Shown: positions 1-5,864, numbered from the stretch's first letter. The stretch is DNA of 7,988 nt from Candidatus Aminicenantota bacterium (GCA_023137075.1 JAGLQA010000342.1:1-7988); one strand, 5' to 3'. Numbers and translations: made by a program. The notes: generated by a model from the sequence alone, not told the origin.

Positions 1-416
1 TCTACTCCCTTCGTAAGGATTTCTACCCGGGCCCTGGAAACAGGACTATTATTTATATCCCGGACCATGCCACGGATCAAGGTTGCCCCTGATGGGAATG
101 GGTAAGAGGGCTTTGGCTTTAATCTAATATCTACAACCGGCTGCCCGGTAACCAGGTCAGAGAGTTTCACCGGTATTGTCTCTGCAAAATAATGGTCGGA
201 TATCACCCGAATCCGGTATTTAGTGCCTGGAAGGTCCAGGAAAAGGTAATACCCACTGGGATTTTTGACACTTTTTAAGTCCTGGCCTTCTAAAAAGACC
301 TTTACCCCACCAATGGGCTGATTGCCCGTATAATCATCCACAAGAAAAACGGCCATAGAGAGTTTGCCGGTGATTCTTTGGTCGGGGAAAAAATCATATC
401 CATATAGAATCGCCAT
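1..416 (-). CDS. Carboxypeptidase-regulatory-like (beta-sandwich) domain protein, 5' part of gene, eCIS-associated
   Basis: An open frame on the minus strand starts with ATG at 416-414 and runs without a stop to the window edge (138 complete codons), so the C-terminus is missing. It starts MAILYGYDFFPD. Residues about 20-100 look like a carboxypeptidase-regulatory-like / Cna-B-like beta domain: AVFLVDDYTGNQPIGGVKV, then a G-x-Y-x-F-x-D-L-P-G turn near residues 55-64. A second similar module seems to start near residue 110 (LIRGMVRDINNSPVSRARVEI). No signal peptide is evident. The ATG overlaps the stop of the upstream DUF4255 gene by one base (TAATG), with an AGGTG-like ribosome site five bases upstream, so translation is probably coupled. 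Such beta-domain proteins often lie next to DUF4255 genes in eCIS loci. A structural or adhesive role is inference. The domain type is fairly clear; the exact function is unknown. Confidence 0.8.
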   Translation of the reverse strand, partial: MAILYGYDFFPDQRITGKLSMAVFLVDDYTGNQPIGGVKVFLEGQDLKSVKNPSGYYLFLDLPGTKYRIRVISDHYFAETIPVKLSDLVTGQPVVDIRLKPKPSYPFPSGATLIRGMVRDINNSPVSRARVEILTKGV

Positions 417-1003
417 TATGTCACCTGCTTAACCGACTTTTGACCATACTCGTGCTGCTTTTCCAATACCCGCCTGGCTTCCTCCTCCCTGGTGGAATCT
501 ATCTCTACCGGTGTGACTTTATAACAAATCGAAAGCCTGAAGGATTTTTCCGTAAAACTCTGCCAGAGTTGAAACATCTCTTCAAAGGGTAGCGAAAAGA
601 GTGTTAACCGAAATTCGCTGCCTGTCCCTTCCAGCCCCTCTTTTAAAAAACGGCCTTTTAAAATCGCCTGATCATGGAAGGTTTGCATGACTTTACCGAG
701 AATCAAATGTTCCTGGCTTCTATCATTGGCAAAGGGGGTCAGCAGGTAGAACAGGTCCAATGTTATGGGTGGGTATTTAAGTTTTTTATGGTTAATGTTT
801 TGCATTTCCCGGTTGTTCATATGGGGATTTGTTTCCACTTTAAAGAGAAAGAGCGATAAAGTATGAGGAGAATCATTCTGCATTTCTATATCTGCCGGTG
901 AATCAAATACGATATTTACAGGACTTCCTAAGGATAGAAGATTTTCAGTCAACAATTGCTTTAAGGTTTCACCTAAATCTTCGAACACTCTATAATCACT
1001 CAT
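416..1003 (-). CDS. DUF4255 / Pvc16-Afp16 family tail terminator (cap) protein of an eCIS
   Basis: This 195-aa cytosolic protein has no signal peptide or membrane segment. It shows the hallmarks of the DUF4255 (Pvc16 N-terminal) family: an N-terminal helix with LGETLKQLL, a short beta region VNIVFDSP, then LDLFYLLTP (82-90), a GKVMQTFHD segment (103-111), an LWQSF motif (146-150) and the late strand FRLSICYKVTPVEIDS (155-170). In Afp and PVC particles this family caps the top of the tube and sheath and sets particle length (established for Afp16). The last 25 residues are charged and look helical. The start ATG overlaps the TGA of the ATPase gene in an ATGA arrangement (4-nt overlap), and the stop overlaps the next ATG, so all three genes belong to one tightly packed transcription unit. 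Size and motifs fit the family well; the capping role here is by homology. Confidence 0.9.
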   Translation of the reverse strand: MSDYRVFEDLGETLKQLLTENLLSLGSPVNIVFDSPADIEMQNDSPHTLSLFLFKVETNPHMNNREMQNINHKKLKYPPITLDLFYLLTPFANDRSQEHLILGKVMQTFHDQAILKGRFLKEGLEGTGSEFRLTLFSLPFEEMFQLWQSFTEKSFRLSICYKVTPVEIDSTREEEARRVLEKQHEYGQKSVKQVT

Positions 1004-3249
1004 CGGTTTTCTCTCGCTTCGGACGTAATAAAAGGATAATATTTACCGAATTCCGCCTGGCTGCATAGTTTTCCCATTTTTTGAAATTCCCGTTTAGCGG
1101 CCCGGACAATATGATGCATATCGACTTTTCCTGAATTATCGGCTGCCAGGAATGCCGAGTTCAGGGCAATGTTCTTGATATTTCCACCGGAAATCTTAAA
1201 CTTTTTAGCCAGGAATTCATAATCGATGTCACTGCTTTTAGGCGTTTCTTCGGGAAATATTTTATGCCAGATATCTAACCTGTACTCCCGGTCGGGGAAG
1301 GGAAAATCAAGTGCAAAATGCATCCTGCGGGTAAAAGCTTCATCGATATTCCTGCGGAAATTGGTGGCCAGAATAACGAATCCTTCATGCTCTTCCATCT
1401 TCTGCAGCAAGTAGTTTATCTCGATATTGGCATAGCGGTCGTGAGCATCTTTTACCTCCGACCGTTTGCCGAAAAGAGCATCGGCTTCATCAAAAAAAAG
1501 AATTGCATTGGCGGTTTCAGCCTCCTTGAAGATAGCCGATAAATTCTTTTCGGTTTCCCCGATATATTTACTGACCACGCAGGAAAGATCGATTTTAAAA
1601 AAATTCAGATTCAGTTCATGGGCAACAATCTCGGCTGTCATGGTTTTGCCGGTACCGGAAGGGCCGGAAAAAAGAACATTCAACCCGGTGCCTGAGGAGA
1701 TTTTATTATCAAATCCCCACTCATCATAAACCAGTTGTCGATACTTGACATAATTGCACATCTCTTTAAGCTGCAGCAGCTTATCCACCGGCAGCACGAT
1801 ATCGGACCAGGTATAGTGTGGTATGACCTTTCGTGCCATTTTTGATAAATTTCTATTTGATTGGGAATTACAGGCGTCGTACAGTTCGCTCATGGTGATT
1901 CCCTCTTTCTCATAACTGCCTTTCATCATGGCAATACTTCCAGCCTCATTAAAAGCGTCCCGTATTTGTCCGCCGGTAAATTGAAACTTGTTGGCAATTT
2001 CATCGATATTAAGGCCCGCTGAGTGCAAAGAATAATCATTCAGGAATATATTCCATAATTGTTTTCGCAGCTGAAAAGAAGGTAAAGGGAACCGCACTTC
2101 TATAAATGGGTGCTCGTTCAGGTGGAGCGAAGGATTCCAGTCTTTCTCCCCTGCTGTAAATGTGATGAAGGAAAACTCTTTCAGGGTATTAATAATGACA
2201 TGTTGATAATGAATTTCCCGGGAATTTTCGGAAAAAAGACGGTCAAAATGCTCAAGATAGACAGCGGCCGGCCGGAGAAGGGCTTCAATAAATATCTTTT
2301 TTACTAACTTTTCAAGATCGGGCTGAACGCCGGAATCCAGGAGTTCATTTATATCGACGATTATCAAGGGCAGGCCAAGCCGGTAACAAAAAGCCTCTGC
2401 CGTTAACTTTTTTCCTATTCCATAGGGCCCCTTTAAGTAAAATACCACCCTGCCTGTTTCACTTTCTCTTAATAATTTTTCCCCCATCCTGCTCATTTGT
2501 TGTTTTCGTTCATCACCCTTTTCCATTAACACTCCCGACCAATCCTTTTTAGGGAATGTCATTTTTGCAATAGAAAAGATTTCGGCATCCATTACATCCT
2601 GTTCAAGGATAAAATTTACGATGCGGTCGGCTAATTTTACAAACCTGTTTATCAAAGGACGATGGGTATCGCTGCCGATAAAGGTTAACAATTGGAATTT
2701 AAAGAGTGGAGAGTCCGCAAAAAAACGGGTTCTTGCATCGATCTTCTCCTCCCCGGTATAACACAATAGTTTCATGATAAGATTTACCGAGGGGGATTTT
2801 TTAGTGACATCATCCTGCAAGTAAGCATAAAGTTTTTCATATTTCAAATCCAATTCCACTGCCAGGCATACCAGGATAATGTCCATTTCAAAGGGACCCA
2901 GTTGAAAAATCCGTGACAATCTATAGAAAGGAAGATATATGTTTTTCGATAAACTGCCCTTAACTCTTTCAAAAATTTGTTCCTGTATGGTTTTTACCTG
3001 CTTCCTTTGAGCTTCAAGGTCGGAATCCTCATAGGAACCCGGTGCCCTGCCGATTACGCTGTCCACTTCTTCTTCGGCAATATAAAGGCCGGCAAAAGTA
3101 CCCGCTTTTCTACCGGGATTCAGATTCCGGAATCTCAAAACCTGGAAATGCAATAAGGTATCCAGCTTTTCCAGTTCATCCCGGAGATGCTCCCTACTGT
3201 ATGCATAGCAGGACGACGCGTTTTTTTCTACCTGTTCACTTTTCTTCAT
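1000..3249 (-). CDS. Two-module AAA+ ATPase of the eCIS (Afp15/Pvc15-like)
   Basis: This 749-aa protein has an N-terminal helical region (about 1-240) followed by two AAA+ modules. The first is degenerate: its P-loop GPYGIGKK (274-281) has Lys where Ser or Thr normally binds magnesium, and its Walker B reads AAVYLEHFD (328-336) without the D-E pair. A sensor-2-like GGQIRDAF follows at 426-433. The second module is intact: Walker A GPSGTGKT (529-536), Walker B ILFFDEAD (583-590), sensor 1 ATN (628-630), arginine-finger candidates R641/R642, and a sensor-2 region SGGNIKN (687-693). This plan matches the ATPase encoded in nearly every eCIS locus, thought to act in particle assembly or disassembly. 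The start is fixed by an in-frame TGA three codons upstream. AAGGA sits only 2 nt from the ATG, which is unusually close. It is the first gene behind the sigma-54 promoter. Confidence 0.9.
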   Translation of the reverse strand: MKKSEQVEKNASSCYAYSREHLRDELEKLDTLLHFQVLRFRNLNPGRKAGTFAGLYIAEEEVDSVIGRAPGSYEDSDLEAQRKQVKTIQEQIFERVKGSLSKNIYLPFYRLSRIFQLGPFEMDIILVCLAVELDLKYEKLYAYLQDDVTKKSPSVNLIMKLLCYTGEEKIDARTRFFADSPLFKFQLLTFIGSDTHRPLINRFVKLADRIVNFILEQDVMDAEIFSIAKMTFPKKDWSGVLMEKGDERKQQMSRMGEKLLRESETGRVVFYLKGPYGIGKKLTAEAFCYRLGLPLIIVDINELLDSGVQPDLEKLVKKIFIEALLRPAAVYLEHFDRLFSENSREIHYQHVIINTLKEFSFITFTAGEKDWNPSLHLNEHPFIEVRFPLPSFQLRKQLWNIFLNDYSLHSAGLNIDEIANKFQFTGGQIRDAFNEAGSIAMMKGSYEKEGITMSELYDACNSQSNRNLSKMARKVIPHYTWSDIVLPVDKLLQLKEMCNYVKYRQLVYDEWGFDNKISSGTGLNVLFSGPSGTGKTMTAEIVAHELNLNFFKIDLSCVVSKYIGETEKNLSAIFKEAETANAILFFDEADALFGKRSEVKDAHDRYANIEINYLLQKMEEHEGFVILATNFRRNIDEAFTRRMHFALDFPFPDREYRLDIWHKIFPEETPKSSDIDYEFLAKKFKISGGNIKNIALNSAFLAADNSGKVDMHHIVRAAKREFQKMGKLCSQAEFGKYYPFITSEARENR

Positions 3250-3297
3250 ATTCCTTCATAAAATCTCTGTCTATCCAAAACGTTCCATCATTTGTTT

Positions 3298-3312
3298 GCA
3301 ATAATGGTGCCA
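3298..3312 (-). promoter_or_regulatory. Sigma-54 (RpoN) -24/-12 promoter of the eCIS operon
   Basis: Read on the minus strand, 3312 to 3298 is TGGCACCATTATTGC. It contains the invariant GG (-24) and GC (-12) separated by exactly 10 nt and matches TGGCAC-N5-TTGC in full. With C3298 as -12, transcription would start near 3286, giving a leader of about 37 nt before the ATPase ATG at 3249. The activator gene immediately upstream and the palindromes between them support function. No experimental evidence is available. Confidence 0.85.
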
Positions 3313-3327
3313 GAATCCGAATTTTCA

Positions 3328-3340
3328 AAAACACTTGATA
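3328..3340 (-). promoter_or_regulatory. Candidate IHF/HU bending site between promoter and enhancers
   Basis: On the minus strand this reads TATCAAGTGTTTT, which fits the IHF consensus WATCAA-N4-TTR at 12 of 13 positions (the last base is T, not R). Its centre is at about -48 from the predicted start, between the -24/-12 box and the first palindrome. That is where IHF usually acts at sigma-54 promoters. The region is AT-rich, so a chance match is possible, and the host may lack IHF. Confidence 0.35.
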
Positions 3341-3384
3341 TAAAAGGGTTTCCATGAAAACAGAAATTATTATTAATAGGTGAG

Positions 3385-3402
3385 CGTCATTTTTTTATGA
3401 CG
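3385..3402. promoter_or_regulatory. Enhancer-like palindrome UAS1 (CGTCAT-T6-ATGACG)
   Basis: A perfect 6-bp inverted repeat CGTCAT/ATGACG is separated by six T residues and flanked by AG on the left and GGGG on the right. It is centred near -107 relative to the predicted sigma-54 start. It is the first of three matching sites and a likely binding site for the activator encoded at 3735-4718 (inference from position and symmetry). Confidence 0.75.
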
Positions 3403-3476
3403 GGGCTGAGGCGCACCCAGCCGGTAAAAAGGGGCAAAACGTTGATAAAGACATAGTTTGTGTCTATTATTAAAAG

Positions 3477-3494
3477 CGTCATATTTTTGTGACG
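3477..3494. promoter_or_regulatory. Enhancer-like palindrome UAS2 (CGTCAT-N6-GTGACG)
   Basis: Second copy, exactly 92 bp from the first. The arms are CGTCAT and GTGACG (innermost pair mismatched) around ATTTTT. The flanks AG (left) and GGGG (right) are shared with UAS1. It is centred near -199 from the predicted sigma-54 start. Confidence 0.75.
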
Positions 3495-3568
3495 GGGGTA
3501 ACTCAAAGAGATTAATTATGATGGGTGTAAAGAATCGATTTTCCAATAATTTGATAGGATTTTTTCAG

Positions 3569-3586
3569 CGTCACTTTTTTATGACG
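3569..3586. promoter_or_regulatory. Enhancer-like palindrome UAS3 (CGTCAC-T6-ATGACG)
   Basis: Third copy, again exactly 92 bp from the previous one. The arms are CGTCAC and ATGACG around six T residues, preceded by AG and followed by G. It is centred near -291 from the predicted sigma-54 start. All three copies carry the T-tract on the same strand, so they are oriented alike despite their palindromic arms. Confidence 0.75.
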
Positions 3587-3660
3587 GAAGCAGCTCCGCC
3601 GCGTATGCCTCCAGGCCTTTTAGAATATCCTTTTTTTGATTCCGGGCACGGCACTGTGTA

Positions 3661-3685
3661 AATCCGTGTTCATCCGTGGCTAAAA
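3661..3685. repeat. TCCGTG-type intergenic repeat, copy 1
   Basis: The stretch contains TCCGTGTTCATCCGTGGC followed by TAAAA, with two TCCGTG hexamers 10 bp apart. A diverged relative (TCTGTGGGCTAAAAACAG) occurs at 5917-5934 in the other large intergenic region. From memory, similar TCCGTG/TCTGTG repeats are scattered in intergenic DNA of many anaerobes; that is recall, not a search. Confidence 0.4.
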
Positions 3686-3709
3686 TCAGAATTGCGGTAT
3701 TTAAAAGAC

Positions 3710-3746
3710 AAAAAAATATTAACGTCCCATTAATTTATAGGGGACG
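3710..3746 (-). terminator. Rho-independent terminator of the activator gene
   Basis: On the minus strand a perfect 6-bp stem CGTCCC/GGGACG (3746-3741 with 3728-3723) closes a 12-nt loop that contains the TAA stop codon. Six bases after the stem a run of seven T residues follows (3716-3710). The large loop and the gap before the T-run make it weaker than an ideal terminator. If active, it separates activator transcription from the sigma-54 promoter. Confidence 0.45.
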
Positions 3747-4718
3747 GAATTCCCTTGGATGAAGATTGTACTTTGTGAGCATGTTCCAGAGCGCGGTGCG
3801 ACTCTTGCCGGCACACGCAGCCGCACTGACCATGTCTCCATTAAATTCATTGAGCAGTTTTGTCAAGTAGTTTTTTTCAAAGGCACTAATGATTTTATTC
3901 CTCGCCTGTTTGAAGTTTTCCAACCGGGTCTTCAGTTTCTTTGATTTCAATTCTTTTAGCTCTAATTTCAGATCTTGCGCGGTTATCAGCAGCCCCCTGG
4001 ACAGCACTATAGCTTGCTGAATTTTATTTTCTAATTCCCTGATATTGCCGGGCCAGTGAAAGGAAACAAGCGCCTCCACAGCCCTATCGGAAAACTTTTT
4101 TAACGGTTTGTTGTATTCCCGGGAATATTTTTCACTAAAATGTTCAACCAGCAGTGGGATATCATCCTTCCTCTCTCGTAAGGGGGGAATATGAACGCTA
4201 ACGATGTTCAACCGGTAAAACAGGTCTTCCCGGAACATTCCCTTTTTTATCAGCATCCGCAAATCCTCATTGGTGGCGGCTATTATCCTGATATCGGCCT
4301 TTCGGGCCTTAGAATCGCCTAAAGATTTGTATTCTTTCTCTTGAAGCAAGCGCAGTAATTTAACCTGGATGTATGAAGAAACGGCCCCTATTTCGTCTAA
4401 GAATAAAGTGCCCCCTTCCGCCTCTTTCACCACCCCGTTTTGCGGCATACCGGCACCGGTGAAAGCGCCTTTTACATGACCGAAGAGTTCATTTTCAAAA
4501 AGGTTTTCCGGTACGGCGCCGCAGCTGACCGGGATAAATGGTTTACCAACCCTGCAGCTTTGATAGTGAATGGCCCGGGCTGCCAATTCTTTGCCCGTGC
4601 CACTCTCCCCGGAAATCAGGACATTCACGACACATAAGGATATTCTCTTTATATTGCTGCTAAGCTCCTCCATTACCTTACTATTACCTATACCCCCAAA
4701 AATTTCTACTTTATTCAC
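3735..4718 (-). CDS. Sigma-54-dependent transcriptional activator without sensory domain (PspF-like architecture)
   Basis: This 327-aa enhancer-binding protein consists of the AAA+ motor plus a Fis-type HTH and has no receiver, GAF or PAS domain before the motor. Motifs in order: Walker A GESGTGKE (37-44), the sigma-54-contacting GAFTGA loop (84-89), Walker B TLFLDEIG (104-111), sensor I AATN (147-150), arginine-finger region FREDLFYRLN (162-171), sensor II WPGNIREL (222-229), and a HTH at about 293-316 (DMVSAAACAGKSRTALWNML). The start is GTG at 4718-4716, chosen because AGGAGG lies 6 nt upstream. Length and layout resemble PspF (about 325 aa), which is held in check by a partner protein; no obvious partner is seen here. 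It lies directly upstream of the eCIS operon on the same strand, with a sigma-54 promoter and three palindromes between them, so it very likely drives that operon (inference). Confidence 0.93.
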   Translation of the reverse strand: MNKVEIFGGIGNSKVMEELSSNIKRISLCVVNVLISGESGTGKELAARAIHYQSCRVGKPFIPVSCGAVPENLFENELFGHVKGAFTGAGMPQNGVVKEAEGGTLFLDEIGAVSSYIQVKLLRLLQEKEYKSLGDSKARKADIRIIAATNEDLRMLIKKGMFREDLFYRLNIVSVHIPPLRERKDDIPLLVEHFSEKYSREYNKPLKKFSDRAVEALVSFHWPGNIRELENKIQQAIVLSRGLLITAQDLKLELKELKSKKLKTRLENFKQARNKIISAFEKNYLTKLLNEFNGDMVSAAACAGKSRTALWNMLTKYNLHPREFRPL

Positions 4719-4724
4719 CTTATT

Positions 4725-4730
4725 CCTCCT
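4725..4730 (-). promoter_or_regulatory. Shine-Dalgarno AGGAGG fixing the GTG start of the activator
   Basis: AGGAGG on the minus strand, 6 nt before GTG at 4718-4716. It is the strongest ribosome site in the window and supports the GTG rather than any downstream ATG. Confidence 0.85.
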
Positions 4731-4782
4731 TTAAATCAAAACTTTCTCATTCTTTTAACCCTACCTATTCTAAAGGAGAGAT

Positions 4783-4811
4783 AATGTTAAGGATATAAAA
4801 ATAGTACAAAA
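4783..4811 (-). promoter_or_regulatory. Weak sigma-70-like promoter candidate for the activator gene
   Basis: On the minus strand TTGTAC and CATTAT are separated by 17 nt upstream of the activator. The matches are poor (3/6 and 4/6), and the activator could instead be read through from dnaJ, 140 bp upstream on the same strand. No -24/-12 box or CGTCA/TGACG palindrome was found here, so autoregulation through the same sites is not indicated. Confidence 0.2.
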
Positions 4812-4858
4812 AATTATAAATATCGTACCATTCGGATCGTATTTACAGTAATTCGTTA

Positions 4859-5764
4859 CTATATACCCAACTCTGCTAATTGCTCGAATAAGCGCTTCTG
4901 GGTCTCATTGACCTGGTTGGGTAATTTTACCTGTAGGCGTACCAGCAGGTTGCCGTCGGACTTGCCTTTGGTGCCGGGAATTCCTTTACCCTTAATCCGC
5001 AGCATGGCGTTATTCCTGGAGTTTGCCGGAATTTTCAATTCGATTTCACTTCCGTCAATGGTGGTAAATCTAACTTTCCCGCCTAAGACCATGTCCGTTA
5101 ATTTGACCTCTTTTTTCAGGATCAGATCTTTTTCCTTGATTTCAAAGTGGGGGTGCGGGTCGATAATTATTTTACAGTACAGGTCACCACGCTGACCGGA
5201 AAAAGGATCGGCGGGGCCTTTCCCTTTGAGCCTCAACTTCCGGCCATTTTCAATTCCCTTCGGTATGGTAATGTCTAAGGTTTCGACTCCTCCGCCTGTG
5301 TCAAGGGAAACCCGTTTCCTGGCACCCGTTACCACCTCCTCGAGCCCGACGTGAAGTTCCGTCTCACTGCGCCTGGGGGGCTGCGATGCATACCTCCGCC
5401 CTCCTCTAGACTTTCTTCCGCCCCCGAATACATCGGAAAAAAAACTGCCGCCGCGGCCGCCGAAAATATCACCGATACCGAATTCACTGAAAATATTCTT
5501 AAAATCGAATCCCCTGAAAATATCTTCCTGGGAAAAACGTCGTGAAAATCCTTCGGCTCCAAACATATCGTATTGTTTTCTCTTTTCGTCATTACTTAAA
5601 ACGGCGTAAGCCTCGTTAATTTTTTTAAATTGTTCTTCCGCTGCTTTGTCATCTTTGTTTTTATCGGGATGGTATTTCATGGCCAGCTTACGGAAGGCTT
5701 TTTTGAGTTCTTCTTTGGTTGCGTTTTTGTTGACGCCTAATACTTTATAATAATCTTCTGCCAT
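4859..5764 (-). CDS. DnaJ-family co-chaperone without zinc finger (CbpA-like, type II Hsp40)
   Basis: This 301-aa cytosolic J-domain protein would stimulate DnaK ATPase activity and deliver clients. The J domain occupies residues 1-70 with the catalytic HPD at 32-34 and the usual DYYKVLGV start and KKINEAYAVLSN helix. A Gly/Phe-rich linker follows (about 71-130: DIFGGRGGSFFSDVFGGG). The CxxCxGxG zinc repeats of true DnaJ are absent; only one cysteine (197) is present. Two C-terminal substrate-binding domains follow (about 134-215 and 216-285), with GLEEVVTGARKRV, IPKGIENGRKLRLKGKG and a second LRIKGKGIP. The length fits CbpA/DnaJ-II proteins. The ATG at 5764-5762 has GAGG 7 nt upstream. The gene has its own promoter (5836-5864), and the activator gene follows 140 bp downstream on the same strand, so some co-transcription is possible. 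No dnaK or grpE is nearby and no CIRCE element was seen. Confidence 0.93.
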   Translation of the reverse strand: MAEDYYKVLGVNKNATKEELKKAFRKLAMKYHPDKNKDDKAAEEQFKKINEAYAVLSNDEKRKQYDMFGAEGFSRRFSQEDIFRGFDFKNIFSEFGIGDIFGGRGGSFFSDVFGGGRKSRGGRRYASQPPRRSETELHVGLEEVVTGARKRVSLDTGGGVETLDITIPKGIENGRKLRLKGKGPADPFSGQRGDLYCKIIIDPHPHFEIKEKDLILKKEVKLTDMVLGGKVRFTTIDGSEIELKIPANSRNNAMLRIKGKGIPGTKGKSDGNLLVRLQVKLPNQVNETQKRLFEQLAELGI

Positions 5765-5835
5765 TTGTTTTCCTCGTATTTACTTAGAAATTCTTTTCTC
5801 ATATTTCAAGGCCGGTCTTTAATTTGGAAATAGAT

Positions 5836-5864
5836 ATAATAGAAATCTTCTTAGTAAAAGTCAA
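5836..5864 (-). promoter_or_regulatory. Sigma-70-type promoter of the dnaJ-like gene
   Basis: On the minus strand TTGACT (5864-5859) and TATTAT (5841-5836) are separated by exactly 17 nt. Each matches the consensus at 5 of 6 positions. Transcription would start near 5829, giving a leader of about 65 nt. It is divergent from the methyltransferase promoter. Confidence 0.7.

Larger units (their letters stand above)
3250..3734. other. 485-bp control region between the activator gene and the eCIS operon
   Basis: I see no convincing gene here; the short frames lack ribosome sites and family features. From the eCIS side it holds the leader (3250-3286), the sigma-54 promoter, an IHF-like site, three 18-bp palindromes at a 92-bp pitch, a TCCGTG-type repeat (3661-3685) and the activator gene's terminator. 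Between the palindromes the 74-bp stretches are unrelated to one another, so this is not a simple tandem duplication. Smaller dyads also occur: GGCTG-N9-CAGCC (3404-3422) and AGACA-N7-TGTCT (3449-3465). Confidence 0.7.

Noticed and set aside
3403..3470. Possible riboswitch (GGGGCTGAGG and ACCC resembling TPP or other aptamer pieces)
   Set aside because: The conserved core of TPP, c-di-GMP and guanidine aptamers is missing, and no plus-strand gene lies downstream.
3385..3586. CRISPR-like array (repeat, unique spacer, repeat)
   Set aside because: Only three short palindromes with 74-bp spacers, no cas genes, and the position upstream of a sigma-54 promoter explains them better.
3458..3661. 67-codon plus-strand open frame in the control region
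   Set aside because: It crosses two of the palindromes, has no ribosome site or family features, and its composition follows the regulatory DNA.
4847..4860. AGTAA-TTCG-TTACT hairpin overlapping the dnaJ stop as a terminator
   Set aside because: The stem is only five mostly A-T pairs and no T-run follows on the minus strand.
5329..5592. Alternative open frames inside the dnaJ-like gene on both strands
   Set aside because: They are shadows of the Gly-rich J-protein gene without their own start signals.
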